A stretch of 64,000 nucleotides of DNA, taken from positions 1 through 64,000 of the forward strand of contig CAZMYW010000012.1 of the NCBI GenBank assembly GCA_964570625.1, read 5' to 3'. Source of the stretch: JBFLXB01 sp964570625 (lineage in GTDB: Bacteria; Nitrospirota; Nitrospiria; 2-01-FULL-66-17). Shown in pieces: positions 36,021 through 45,823 of this stretch. The notes beneath the pieces are model-generated. The model was not told the origin of the DNA, searched no databases, and saw only the letters and a program-made list of their open reading frames with translations. Position 1 is the first letter of the stretch. Each line of letters opens with the position of its first letter. A program made the translations under genes and the position numbers.

Positions 36021-36053
36021 ACGGCCCGGGGGCACTCCCCCGGGCCGTTTTTT
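36021..36053 (+). terminator. Rho-independent terminator of cspA
   Basis: A 12-bp stem ACGGCCCGGGGG/CCCCCGGGCCGT is followed by six T starting 18 nt after the cspA stop. Confidence 0.9.
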
Positions 36054-36102
36054 ATTTGTGACGGGCTGATCAGACGGGCGCTCTGCGTGGTAGGCTTCGC
36101 CC

Positions 36103-36714
36103 GTGCGCGTGTTGGCTGTCGACGTTGTCCTGCTCCCACCCGACGAAATCATCGACGCCGCCGTCGCGCTGAATTGCGTCCTTTCAGGTGTTGCCGCCCA
36201 ACCCATTGCGCTCAGTTCCACCGGCTGCCTCCCGCATGTTTCGCTGGCCATGGGCTGTATCTCGGAACGCGACGTGCCTGCTGTCGTGAAAACGTTGGAG
36301 TCAATCGCAACGGTACATGCTGCGATCGACCTGACCTTTACCGGGATGAGCGTACGGCCCTCACAAACTGGCGGCACGGTGACGAGTCTGGAGATCGCTC
36401 GCGCCCCCGCGCTGCAGGCGCTGCACGAAGCCGTCATGCGCGCGACGACGCCGCTGTTCACCCACGACGCGACTCCCGAAATGTTCGTCGGCCCAGAGCC
36501 AGTAACAGAGAGCACAGTGGGTTGGGTGAACGACTACCCGGCCGCTGCAAGTTTCGAACGGTTCTGGCCCCACGTCACGCTGGGAATGGGGACACTACCG
36601 GAAGGCCTTCCGCTCCCGACACGCAGTCGGGCATCTCGCCTGGCGCTCTGCCACCTCGGGTCGCACTGCACCTGTCGGAGGATTCTGCTCGAAACCGCTC
36701 TTCAGGACCGCTAG
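36103..36714 (+). CDS. 2H phosphoesterase / 2'-5' RNA ligase-like protein
   Basis: A 203-residue protein with two H-x-S/T motifs, PHVSLAMG (about 45) and PHVTLGMG (about 163), the catalytic pair of the 2H phosphoesterase fold (cyclic phosphodiesterase or RNA ligase-like enzymes). The GTG start gives the expected first strand (MRVLAVDVVLLPP). The cspA terminator separates it from the gene before. The substrate is unknown. Confidence 0.78.
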   Translation: MRVLAVDVVLLPPDEIIDAAVALNCVLSGVAAQPIALSSTGCLPHVSLAMGCISERDVPAVVKTLESIATVHAAIDLTFTGMSVRPSQTGGTVTSLEIARAPALQALHEAVMRATTPLFTHDATPEMFVGPEPVTESTVGWVNDYPAAASFERFWPHVTLGMGTLPEGLPLPTRSRASRLALCHLGSHCTCRRILLETALQDR

Positions 36715-36775
36715 CGGGTCGGACACCGCCCGGTACACACTCCCGAAAAACGGACGCAACCATTGCCGAAAGCGG

Positions 36776-37117
36776 TCATTGCTTATCGGATGGCCCGGAG
36801 AAGTATTCGGCGCGGCTCACGGCGACGTCGGAGACGAACATGACTCCGGTATAGCGGTCGAAGATCGGCTTCAAGCCGGCCAGGATCGGCTCCACCTTCT
36901 CGTGTGGAACGACGGTCACCAGCATCACCAGGCTGTCCATGTCATTGAACATGGGATGGGCGGTATGAAAGCCGTGATGCCCTTTTCCCGAAATGTTGTG
37001 GAAGATCGTGTAACCGGTGGCCTTGATGCTATCCAGTAAGTCGATCGCAAATTTCACGTGTTCGCCCTGGATGATGATCCTGATCTCCTTCATGGGATGA
37101 AGAGTGAGGCCGGTCAT
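36776..37117 (-). CDS. PII-like signalling protein of the DAB carbon-uptake operon
   Basis: A 113-residue PII-fold protein. The start ATG 37117 has AGGAGGA upstream and lies 17 nt after the dabA stop; an earlier start would overlap dabA. The beta1-alpha1 part (KEIRIIIQGEHVKFAIDLL) and a short Gly/His-rich segment (GKGHHGFH) in place of the classical T-loop suggest a PII-like rather than GlnB protein. Known PII-like partners of carbon uptake bind adenine nucleotide or bicarbonate. Here it probably senses energy or carbon state for DabAB. Confidence 0.78.
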   Translation of the reverse strand: MTGLTLHPMKEIRIIIQGEHVKFAIDLLDSIKATGYTIFHNISGKGHHGFHTAHPMFNDMDSLVMLVTVVPHEKVEPILAGLKPIFDRYTGVMFVSDVAVSRAEYFSGPSDKQ

Positions 37118-37133
37118 GAGATGTTCCTCCTGA

Positions 37134-40100
37134 TCACAACGTGTTGGTTTGACGCGATGGGCCGTCATTGCTCACCGGTGTCCATCCCTGCTTCGGAACA
37201 TAGTAAAAGAAATTGTTCTCGTCCGGGTCAAGCGCCGCGAGACGTACCCACTCGTTGTCGTAAAGATGCCGAAGGATACGGTGACGCTGGATGATCCGGA
37301 GTATCCGTTCCCGGGGCGCCTCGATCAGGGTGAACAGGCGCATGGGCTCGTGATACGGCCGAGGTCCGTCCATGACGGTCTGCCAGGCCAGCCCGGTGCG
37401 GAGGTCGCTCTGGGGTCCGGACATGATCCCGAACCGGCCCACCACGTTGTGGTAGATCTTGCTTCCGCTTCCGTAGACCTCCGTGTCCACCGTCGAGAAA
37501 TAGTGCTCCATGTTGATCCATTGGCCGACGACCTGCGGCCCGGTCATCACGATCTCCAGCAGCTGGCCGGTCGCATCTCCCCGATAATCGTATGAATGGA
37601 GAAAGGCCCGTCCCCCAAGATCACTCCCCTCGGTCAACTCGCGACGCCCGATGATGAACGCCGCGTTGCCCGACAGTCCCCATTCCGGGCGGACCTGGCT
37701 CCAATCGCCGCTTCGCCGGCGCGTCTCCCGCGCCGCCTTCGTGAGCGACAGAGAAGAAGAGATCTCGGGGAATCGACCGCATCGTTCCTGACTGTTCCGC
37801 CGGCCAGCCTTTTCCAGGTCGCGGCTCAAGCGCTGCAAGTCGTTGGCATGGGTATGCGGGATATCTTCCAGATCAAAGAGCTCGACGGTGTCCGTCGTGG
37901 TGTCGTGTTGGCCGGCAATAAAATACGTGTCCTGGGGAATGATGAGGCCGTTTTTCGCGAGCGCCTCGCGCACCTGCGGCTTGTTGGCCATGACCGCCAA
38001 GACCCGCGCATTCGGTTTGCCCGTGTTGCCGCCGCAGGCGCCGCAGTCGAGCGCCGCTTCGAACGGATTGTTGTCCGACGTGCTGCCGTGGCCGCAGAAC
38101 AGGACCAGGCGGGCGAAATTTCCGGTCAGCCCCATCATCCGGAGCGCGGTCTCCACCGTGAAGGCCTGTTCGGTGGGGGTGAAGCCCATGCGGGTGATGC
38201 GCTCCATGCGCGCAAAGGCGCCGCCCTGGCTGATCCGATACTGCGTACGCAGTGCATCGATAAAGGCCGCCTCTTCATCGGATGAGAGCGACCCCTTCGG
38301 AGCGTGCTGACCGGTGTGGCTCTCGTTCAGTGCCTGTTTGCGCAGAAACTCCAGCCGCTCAAGCGACAGATTCAGATCGCGGTCGGCGAACCGTTCCTGC
38401 AGGGCTTGGCGGATGACCCCGCGTTGCTCGGCAGCCAGCATCTCGGTCACCTCTTCCCGCGACAGCTTGTCCACGGTCAGGCTGGTGGAGACCGGCGGCA
38501 CAAAGATACGCCGCAGCCGGGCGGCCCACTTGTGGTACCAGCCGGCGAAGACCGTCTTGCCGATCAGCGGCAGGCTATAGAACCAGCCGAGGGACTCCAC
38601 CATGACATAGGGCGTCACGACATTTTCCTTGAGATCATGCAAGAGCGCATGACCCGCGTGGAGCAGCTTGGTTCCGGCGCGGTGCCTGGACAGCAACTGG
38701 CTCTGATAGGGTCTGGGCACTTCGCGCACCGAATTCTTGGCCTTCATGATCACCGGAAACTGATCGGTATCGTGATGACTACCCATGGCCTGATACCGGA
38801 TGAAGACGATGAAAAATCCGGCAAAGCCGAACGTGTCGTAGTCGCCGACGGCTTCGAGATGTCGCCGGAACGATTCGGAGCGTACGTCGATGCAAAAGAC
38901 CGCCTGTGATTGTGGGCGGACGGGCGTCGCCGAGTGCGACTGAGACAGATTGGGCCTTAGCTTCTCGAGAAGCTGTTCCTGATAACCGGTTTCAAACGCC
39001 TTGAGCCACACCGGCCCATGGTCCAACTCCGGGAAGCTATCCAGCCACTCCAACAACGTGTTGAGTGTCTTCGGTACCGTGTCCATCAGCACCGAGGGGG
39101 CGACCTCCAAAGCGTTCGCAAGGGCCACGAGCCGCCAGGCTGATGATCGCCTGTGGGGGCCGGTGCGGTTCGCGTTCGGCGAATCCTTTGATGCCGCCAC
39201 GCCCCGGATCGCTTGGACGTTCCCATCGATTCCGAGTTCCCCCCGGCAGGCCTGCTGCACCAGCTCGCGCTCGTACCAGAGGCGCACGGCAAGATACTGG
39301 ACCAGGTCGATCGGATAGACCTGTTGCCACTCGTAGTCGGTTTGATCAGCGCGCCATTTGATGAAGCCCGCCCAGCCTGGCATCGCCGCTAAATGCAACG
39401 AGAGATAGCCCTGCCACGCCTCGGACGGGATGCCGAGCACGGCAAGGTGTTCGAGCAATGCGTCCTCCGGATGGGCCGGCAGGCGACCAAGTTTCCGGCC
39501 ACTTTGGGCGATGGCGCAGGGCGACCATTCCAGGCTAGCGAGCAACCTCCATGCGGAGAAAAAGCCCATTTCCCGGGCGGGCATCGACCAGGCGGCATGT
39601 TCTTCGTCCAAAAAGGCTTCGCACCATTTGATCATTTCCCGGTTGATCTGCTCGGTGAGCTGCGTGCCCAGCGTGCGATCGCACCAGGCCGCCAGGGTCA
39701 CGGAGCGGCCGGGCGCAGACTGCTCTTCATCCACACGCGCCTCCAGGTGGGCCGGCGTGAGCTCACGGGCGACGTGGTCCGCGAGCGTGTGGATGACCGT
39801 GCGATCCGCCCGGCGGGCGATCATGGCGTCGAGGACATCGTCAGGAGGCGCTGAAATCCCCTGAAGCAAATGGGCTCGGAGAACGTCAAAGTGAGTAATT
39901 TTCTGATCGCCCAGCGTGACCTGCTTGTCATGCGCTCGCGGCTTCAACTCAGCGTCGATTTGTCGGGGCAGAATCCGGCCCGAGCGGACATAGTCGCGAA
40001 ACACCTCGTTCGGCAGATAACTTGTCCCTCCGAGTAACTGTTGGGCCCGTTGCGCGGCCTCCTCGAAATGGAGTTCTTCGAGTCCGTGCAGCGGATTGTG

Positions 40101-40220
40101 ATGGATGAACGTGCGCATGGGCCAGTACTGAGCGATGATCTCGCTCGAGAGCAGAATCAGCGCCCGAAGCTCCATCCGCTGGGTGTCGTGATAGGGTACG
40201 TTCTTGTCTACTGGTTCCAT
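37134..40220 (-). CDS. dabA: DabA (MpsB, DUF2309) inorganic-carbon uptake subunit
   Basis: A 1028-residue cytoplasmic protein distantly related to beta-carbonic anhydrase. The start (MEPVDKN) overlaps dabB1 by 13 nt; the upstream frame is a shadow of dabB1. Zinc-site residues are visible: FCIDVR (C443, D445) and CGHGS...DCGACGG (H711, C726). The 15-residue spacing of H and the second Cys equals that reported for Halothiobacillus DabA. With DabB it converts CO2 to bicarbonate in an energy-coupled, one-way manner. It is the only intact dabA here for two dabB genes. Confidence 0.93.
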   Translation of the reverse strand: MEPVDKNVPYHDTQRMELRALILLSSEIIAQYWPMRTFIHHNPLHGLEELHFEEAAQRAQQLLGGTSYLPNEVFRDYVRSGRILPRQIDAELKPRAHDKQVTLGDQKITHFDVLRAHLLQGISAPPDDVLDAMIARRADRTVIHTLADHVARELTPAHLEARVDEEQSAPGRSVTLAAWCDRTLGTQLTEQINREMIKWCEAFLDEEHAAWSMPAREMGFFSAWRLLASLEWSPCAIAQSGRKLGRLPAHPEDALLEHLAVLGIPSEAWQGYLSLHLAAMPGWAGFIKWRADQTDYEWQQVYPIDLVQYLAVRLWYERELVQQACRGELGIDGNVQAIRGVAASKDSPNANRTGPHRRSSAWRLVALANALEVAPSVLMDTVPKTLNTLLEWLDSFPELDHGPVWLKAFETGYQEQLLEKLRPNLSQSHSATPVRPQSQAVFCIDVRSESFRRHLEAVGDYDTFGFAGFFIVFIRYQAMGSHHDTDQFPVIMKAKNSVREVPRPYQSQLLSRHRAGTKLLHAGHALLHDLKENVVTPYVMVESLGWFYSLPLIGKTVFAGWYHKWAARLRRIFVPPVSTSLTVDKLSREEVTEMLAAEQRGVIRQALQERFADRDLNLSLERLEFLRKQALNESHTGQHAPKGSLSSDEEAAFIDALRTQYRISQGGAFARMERITRMGFTPTEQAFTVETALRMMGLTGNFARLVLFCGHGSTSDNNPFEAALDCGACGGNTGKPNARVLAVMANKPQVREALAKNGLIIPQDTYFIAGQHDTTTDTVELFDLEDIPHTHANDLQRLSRDLEKAGRRNSQERCGRFPEISSSLSLTKAARETRRRSGDWSQVRPEWGLSGNAAFIIGRRELTEGSDLGGRAFLHSYDYRGDATGQLLEIVMTGPQVVGQWINMEHYFSTVDTEVYGSGSKIYHNVVGRFGIMSGPQSDLRTGLAWQTVMDGPRPYHEPMRLFTLIEAPRERILRIIQRHRILRHLYDNEWVRLAALDPDENNFFYYVPKQGWTPVSNDGPSRQTNTL

Positions 40221-42823
40221 CGGGGGGTCCAAGCCGTCAGTGTGTTGGTTTCGACTACCTCGACAAGTTCGTGGGGCGCGACGCCAAGGGCCAGCAGGAG
40301 CACCAGCACGATCAGCAGGGGAGCGACTTCGACGGGCCTCAGATCCTCGTACGGAAGATCCTGACGGTGCGGGCCGAAGAGGAGCCGCTGCATCAGCCTG
40401 TACAGATACCATGACGCCGTAAACCAGGCGAGCAAGATGATCGTCAGTCCCACCGAGCTGCCGATTGACGCGGTGATCGACGGATCGAGCAGCATGGCGA
40501 GGTAACCGGAAAAAAGGCCGAACGGCGGCAGCCCGACAGCCGCCATCACCAGCAGGGCCAGCAGCGTGGCGAAGCGCGGCATGGGCCGCGCTAACCCACC
40601 GATCCTATCGAGGGTGAGATCGCCATACCGCGCTCTGACCGCATGCCAGGCGAGGAGCAGACCGCCGGTGACCAGCGCCACCGCACTGGCGTAAATCGTT
40701 GCCTGGGGCGTCACGCTCCCGGCGACGGCCAGATACCACCAGAGAATGGAATAGAAAACGAGACCACCGTAGGCCAGCACACGCGTCACCCGGACCTGCG
40801 CGAGCGCTTTGATCGATCCATACAGGGCACCGAATAAGGCTAGTAGCCTCACGCCGTTGAGCAGCTCTGCGGGTAGCCCGGGCAGCAAACCCGCCAGCCC
40901 ATACAGCCCCGCCATCGGTAGCAGGAGGGCCAGACTGACGGATGCATATCCCGGCATCCGGGTCAGGGCCAGCACATAGAGCCCATGCAGCGGAAAGAGC
41001 GGGAGCGTGAGGGCGACCAGACAGAACAGCGCGATGTGTTCCAGCGGGAGCTCTCCCATGTGAGCCACCGCCGGTGCCATCGCAATGACCAGGGCGATCA
41101 GCGCGGCGACAGGCAGGAAAAGCCGACTCCGATCCAACCGATGGATGACGCGTCTGAAGCCCTGGCCGAACCTGAGCGCGAGACCATCCAGGTACAGACG
41201 GTTCATGAAAAAGAGATAGCCATGGGTCTGTATCGTGCTGATCCATGCAGGCAGATGAAGCGATCGGCCATGGCTCTTCGCGTAGATCAAGACCCAACCC
41301 ATGGTGACGAAGAGCGCCGTAGCCGCGATCAGAGAATCGAACAGGCCGCCCGGCAGGGCGGCAGCCTGGAAGTAGGCGGTCACCACGCCCGGCTCCGGAT
41401 AGAGGAAGTGGGTGAATCGCTCGGCCGCGAACAGATACGTGAACATCACCAGCACCAGCGTGCAGAGCATGATGCCCGCTACTTTCCAGGAGCCGACCGC
41501 CCGCAGACGATAGAGCGTCAGGATCGCCTGCGAGGAGGTGACCCACCCGAAGAACAGGAAGATGACCACGCCCTGTGAGTCTCTCAAGGGGATCTGCAAG
41601 ACGCCGTGGGCAGCCAACAAAATGATTAAGGGGAGAAGGAGCGAGGTGATGAATCCGGTCGCCCAAGTCAGGGACGAGAAGTCGGTCTGCGCCACCGCAT
41701 CGGTTTTATGCGGCAGTCTCGGTTCTTGGCGTGCGAGATGAATCACATTCCCACAGTTCAGGAAGATCGTGGCTTTGAAGAGACCGTGTGCAATGAGATG
41801 GAAGACCGCCAGGGCAAAGGCCCCCAGCCCGCACTCCATGATCATGTAACCCATTTGTCCGATGGTGGAGTAGCCCAGTGTTTTTTTGATATCGTTCTGG
41901 GTCAGCATCATGGAGGCGCCCAGCAGCGCCGTCAAAAGGCCGACGGCAAAGACCACATGGAGGGTCGTCGGACTGAGGCCGTAGAGCGGAGCGAGACGAC
42001 TCAAGAGGAAACCGCCGGAATTGATGATGCCCGCATGGAGCAGGGCGTGGATCGTCGTCGGGGCGTAGAGCGAATCAGGCAGCCACGTGTGAAGCGGAAC
42101 CTGGGCCGACTTGCTCATCGCACCGATGAAGATCAGCAGCGTGACGGCGGTAGCGCCGCTGATCTCGAGCCCGCTGCCCGGCCAGAGGAGCGAAAAGGTC
42201 GTGTGATCCGCCGCAGCCCGGAGAAAGAGCTGCGAGAAATCCAGCGTTCCGTATAGGTTATAGGCCAGGACGATACCCGAGAGAAAGGTGACATCTCCGA
42301 CCCGCAGCATGATAAACGTTCGGAACGCGCCCTGGGAGGTCGGGGAATGCGCATAGTTGTAGGCTAGGAGGGAGAGCACCCAACCCAGGAGTTGCCAGAA
42401 CAAAAAGAGCATCACCAGATTCGCGCTGGAGACCATGCAGAGCAGCGTCGAGATCTGAATGGCCAACAGAGTCTGGTACCGGGCGCGCCCACGTTCCTGT
42501 TGCATGTAACGGATGGAATAGAAATACAACAGCGCGCCGATCCCGGCGATCAGCACCATCATCACGGCCGCCAGTCGGTCGATGGCTAGCTCGAACGAAG
42601 GGAGGAAGCTCCACGGCGAGGGGAAGAGGAAGAGGCGGATCGCAGTGTGGTCCGCCGCGGCGACCTGGTAGAGGACCAGCACGGCGCACCCGAAGGCTAC
42701 CGTATGCGCAAGCGCGCCGATCCGGTAGTTCTTCTCGCTGATCAGACCGCCCGGCAAGGCGGTCAGCAGGGCCGCGGCGAGCGGCGCCACGGGGATCAAC
42801 AACGGGTAGTAGTGAAGCAACAC
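40208..42823 (-). CDS. dabB: DabB1 (MpsA), NuoL-like membrane subunit of carbon uptake
   Basis: An 871-residue polytopic protein of the proton-conducting NuoL/MrpA family, with a conserved HALLHAGIINSGGFLLSRL segment and a Lys in MSKSAQVPLHTWLP. The GTG start follows the stop of the dabA remnant with one nt between. It should carry the cation flux that powers DabA. It is nearly identical to DabB2 over residues about 400-545 but diverges after that. Confidence 0.9.
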   Translation of the reverse strand: MLLHYYPLLIPVAPLAAALLTALPGGLISEKNYRIGALAHTVAFGCAVLVLYQVAAADHTAIRLFLFPSPWSFLPSFELAIDRLAAVMMVLIAGIGALLYFYSIRYMQQERGRARYQTLLAIQISTLLCMVSSANLVMLFLFWQLLGWVLSLLAYNYAHSPTSQGAFRTFIMLRVGDVTFLSGIVLAYNLYGTLDFSQLFLRAAADHTTFSLLWPGSGLEISGATAVTLLIFIGAMSKSAQVPLHTWLPDSLYAPTTIHALLHAGIINSGGFLLSRLAPLYGLSPTTLHVVFAVGLLTALLGASMMLTQNDIKKTLGYSTIGQMGYMIMECGLGAFALAVFHLIAHGLFKATIFLNCGNVIHLARQEPRLPHKTDAVAQTDFSSLTWATGFITSLLLPLIILLAAHGVLQIPLRDSQGVVIFLFFGWVTSSQAILTLYRLRAVGSWKVAGIMLCTLVLVMFTYLFAAERFTHFLYPEPGVVTAYFQAAALPGGLFDSLIAATALFVTMGWVLIYAKSHGRSLHLPAWISTIQTHGYLFFMNRLYLDGLALRFGQGFRRVIHRLDRSRLFLPVAALIALVIAMAPAVAHMGELPLEHIALFCLVALTLPLFPLHGLYVLALTRMPGYASVSLALLLPMAGLYGLAGLLPGLPAELLNGVRLLALFGALYGSIKALAQVRVTRVLAYGGLVFYSILWWYLAVAGSVTPQATIYASAVALVTGGLLLAWHAVRARYGDLTLDRIGGLARPMPRFATLLALLVMAAVGLPPFGLFSGYLAMLLDPSITASIGSSVGLTIILLAWFTASWYLYRLMQRLLFGPHRQDLPYEDLRPVEVAPLLIVLVLLLALGVAPHELVEVVETNTLTAWTPRWNQ

Positions 42824-42824
42824 C

Positions 42825-42974
42825 TTAACCGATCGTCCCCGGCCTGAAGCCCGCCCAGCCGGGCATGGCTGCGAAATGCATCCGGCCCGAGCGGACATAG
42901 GCGCGAAACACCTCGTTCGCAAGCTCCATGCGCTGCGTGTCGGTGTAGAGCGCGCCGTTGGTTGCTGGTTCCAT
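42825..42974 (-). pseudogene. 49-codon remnant of a second dabA
   Basis: A complete 49-codon frame starts at ATG overlapping the dabB2 stop (TGATG) and ends at TAA one nt before the dabB1 GTG. It matches dabA in three blocks: MEPATNG...TDTQRMEL (intact 1-19), NEVFRAYVRSGR (about 71-82) and HFAAMPGWAGF (276-286). Two deletions of about 51 and 192 codons are both in frame. All residues after about 286, including the zinc site, are gone. It is therefore not a working DabA but could serve as a translational coupler. Confidence 0.88.
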
Positions 42975-45595
42975 CAGGGATTCGAGGCCGTCAGTGTGTG
43001 GGTGCCAGCGAATTCGACCAGTTCGTACGGCAAGATGCCAAGGGCCAGCAGGAGCGCCAGGACAACCACCAGCGGCGCGACCTCGGCGCGGCTCAGATCC
43101 TCGTACCGAAGGTCCGAGCGGTGCGGGCCGAAGAGGACCCGCTGCATCAGCTTGAACAGATACCACGACGCCGCAAACCAGGTCAGCAAGGTGATGCTCA
43201 GCCCCACGGACATTGGGATGGTCGTTGTCATCGACGGGCTGAGCAGCATGGCGAGGTAGCCGGAAAAGAGGCCGAACGGCGGTAGCCCCGCAGCCGCCAT
43301 CACCAGCAGAGCCAACAGGGTGGCCAAACGGGGCATGGGCCGAGCCAGCCCGCCGATTTGGTTCAGATCGAGATCGCCGTAACGCGCCCGCACCCGACCC
43401 CAGGCGAGCAACAACCCGCCGGTCACCAAGGCGGCGGCGCCAGCATAGACGGTCGCTTGAGGCGTTACGCTGCCGGTCATAGCCAGATACCACCAGAGAA
43501 TTGAATAGAAGGCAACGCTCCCGTAGGCCAGCAGGTGCGCGACTCTGACCTGCACCAGCGCCTTGATCGATCCATGGAGAGCGCCGAACAAGGCCAGCAC
43601 ACCGACGCCGCTAAGGAGTTCCGGCGGCAGATCGGGAAGCAGGCCCGTCAGTCCATACAACCCTGCGGTCGGCAGCAGAATGGACAGCACGACCGGGAGG
43701 GATACTCCCATATATCTCGGTAGTCGGGTCAGGGTCGCGACATAGGCGCCATGGAGGGGGAAGAGCGGGAGTATGAGAGCGATCAGAAGGAATATCGCGA
43801 TTTGTTCGATCGACCACTCACTCACCTGACTCACCACAGGCCATGCGAAACCGATGGCGATCAGCGCGCCAACGAGCAGGAAGAGCCGGCTCCGATCCAG
43901 CCGCTCGGCCGTGCGCCTGACGGTTTGGCCGAACCTGAGCGCGAGGCCATCCAGATAGACGTTGTTCACAAAAAGGAGGTACAGGCGCGCCTGAATTTCG
44001 CCGATCCATGTTGGCATTTGACCCGGTTTCCAAATCGACCGGCCATGGCTTTGTGCGTAGATAACGATCCAGCCTAAACTGATGGACAGCGCCGTCACCC
44101 CGATCAGAATGTCGAACAGCCGGCCCGGCAGAGCGGCAGCCTGGAAGTAAGCGGTCACCACGCCCGGCTCCGGATAGAGGAAGTGGGTGAATCGCTCGGC
44201 CGCGAACAGATAGGTGGACATCACTAACACCAGCGTGCAGAGCATGATGCCCGCTACTTTCCAGGAGCCGACAGCCCGCAGACGATAGAGCGTCAGGATC
44301 GCCTGCGAGGAGGTGACCCAACCGAAGAAGAGGAAGATGACCACGCCTTGTGAGTCTCTCAAGGGGATCTGTAAGATGCCGTGGGCGGCTAACAAAATGA
44401 TTAAGGGGAGAAGGAGCGAGGTGATGAATCCGGTCGCCCAGGTGAGAGGAGAGAAGTCGGTCTGCGCTGCCGTCTCGACTTTATGCGGCAGCCTGAATTC
44501 CTGGCGGGCCCGATGGATCACGTTGCCACTGTTGAGAAAGCTCGTGGCCTTAAAGAGACCGTGCGCGACGAGATGAAAGACCGCCAGGGCGAACGCCCCC
44601 AGCCCACACTCCATGATCATGTAGCCCATTTGTCCGATGGTGGAGTAGCCCAGCGTTTTTTTGATGTCGTTCTGGGTCAGCATCATGGCGGCGCCCAGCA
44701 GCGCCGTGAGCAGGCCGACGGCGAACACGATATGAAGGGTCCCGGGGCTGAGACCGTAGAGCGGGGCGAGTCGATTGATGAGAAAGCCACCGGCATTGAT
44801 GATGCCCGCGTGGAGCAAGGCACTGATCGGCGTTGGTGCGTAAAGCGTATCAGGCACCCACCGGTGTAACGGAAACTGGGCCGACTTACTCATGGCTCCG
44901 ATAAAGATCAGTAGCGTGACGGCGGTGGCGCCGCTGATCTCGAACCCGCTGCCCGGCCAGAGGAGCGAAAAGGTGGTCTGATCCGCGGCCGCTCGGAGAA
45001 AGAGCTGCGAAAATTCCAGCGTCCCGTACAGGTTGTAGGCGAGGACAATACCCGCGAGAAAGGCGATATCTCCTGCCCGGAGAATGATAAACGTTCTGAA
45101 CGCGCCCTGGGCGGTGGGAGCATGCGCATAGTTATAGGTCAGCAGGCAGAGCAACCAACTCAGGAGCTGCCAGAACACAAACAGCATCACCAGATTGGCA
45201 CTGGAGACCATGCAGAGCAGGGTCGAGATAGTAAGCGCCAGCAGCGTCTGGTATCGGGCGCGTCCACGTTCCTGTTGCATGTAGCGGATGGAATAGACAT
45301 ACAACAGCGCGCCGATCCCAGTGATCAGCACCATCATCACGGCAGCCAGCCGGTCGATGGACAGCTCGAACGACGGCACAACGCTCCATGGCGAGGCAAA
45401 GAGGAGGAGGCGGATTGCCGCATGGTTGGGCGCAGCGACCTCGTAGAGCACCTGCACGGCAATTCCGAAGGCCACGACATGCGCCAGGGCGCCGATCCGA
45501 TAACGTCGCTCACCGAGCAGGCCGCCCGGCAGAGCAGTCAGCAGGGCCGCTGCAAGCGGCGCCAGAAGGATCAGCAACGGGTAGTAGGACAGCAT
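42974..45595 (-). CDS. dabB: DabB2 (MpsA), second NuoL-like carbon uptake subunit
   Basis: An 873-residue protein of the same family as DabB1. ATG 45595 is chosen because it matches the DabB1 start (LSYYPLL versus LHYYPLL); a TTG at 45655 would add 20 residues. MSKSAQFPLHRWVP and HAGIINAGGFLINRL are conserved. Its own dabA partner has decayed, so it may pair with the single intact DabA or form a separate module. It is the first gene behind a leader with a terminator. Confidence 0.88.
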   Translation of the reverse strand: MLSYYPLLILLAPLAAALLTALPGGLLGERRYRIGALAHVVAFGIAVQVLYEVAAPNHAAIRLLLFASPWSVVPSFELSIDRLAAVMMVLITGIGALLYVYSIRYMQQERGRARYQTLLALTISTLLCMVSSANLVMLFVFWQLLSWLLCLLTYNYAHAPTAQGAFRTFIILRAGDIAFLAGIVLAYNLYGTLEFSQLFLRAAADQTTFSLLWPGSGFEISGATAVTLLIFIGAMSKSAQFPLHRWVPDTLYAPTPISALLHAGIINAGGFLINRLAPLYGLSPGTLHIVFAVGLLTALLGAAMMLTQNDIKKTLGYSTIGQMGYMIMECGLGAFALAVFHLVAHGLFKATSFLNSGNVIHRARQEFRLPHKVETAAQTDFSPLTWATGFITSLLLPLIILLAAHGILQIPLRDSQGVVIFLFFGWVTSSQAILTLYRLRAVGSWKVAGIMLCTLVLVMSTYLFAAERFTHFLYPEPGVVTAYFQAAALPGRLFDILIGVTALSISLGWIVIYAQSHGRSIWKPGQMPTWIGEIQARLYLLFVNNVYLDGLALRFGQTVRRTAERLDRSRLFLLVGALIAIGFAWPVVSQVSEWSIEQIAIFLLIALILPLFPLHGAYVATLTRLPRYMGVSLPVVLSILLPTAGLYGLTGLLPDLPPELLSGVGVLALFGALHGSIKALVQVRVAHLLAYGSVAFYSILWWYLAMTGSVTPQATVYAGAAALVTGGLLLAWGRVRARYGDLDLNQIGGLARPMPRLATLLALLVMAAAGLPPFGLFSGYLAMLLSPSMTTTIPMSVGLSITLLTWFAASWYLFKLMQRVLFGPHRSDLRYEDLSRAEVAPLVVVLALLLALGILPYELVEFAGTHTLTASNP

Positions 45596-45733
45596 GTTCA
45601 GCAAGCGTCCCCGGACTGAGCCACGAAATACGAAGGCCAGCAATGATCCCCTCAAGGGACCTCTGCTGGCCTACCCTCCACTGGACCGCCGTCGCTCGCT
45701 GCGCAGGCTGCCCCGTGGCCTGTGTGCCGAATT

Positions 45734-45768
45734 AAAAAGCCGACCCGCCTACACTGAGGGAGTCGGCC
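45734..45768 (-). terminator. Terminator hairpin in the dab operon leader (possible attenuator)
   Basis: On the minus strand a GCCGAC/GTCGGC stem is followed by five T. It lies about 50 nt after the expected transcription start and 140 nt before dabB2. A second hairpin (45771-45804, TAGCCC/GGGCTA arms with an inner GATTCC/GGAATC pair) lies just before it. Confidence 0.65.
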
Positions 45769-45823
45769 TATAGCCCAACCGATTCCAGGGAATCCTTCGG
45801 GCTATCTTCCGAGAATTTCGTTC

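Noticed and set aside
42975..43493. Upstream part of the frame holding the dabA relic, and the similar extension before dabA
   Set aside because: Both read the dabB C-terminus in another frame; their likeness to each other comes from dabB paralogy.
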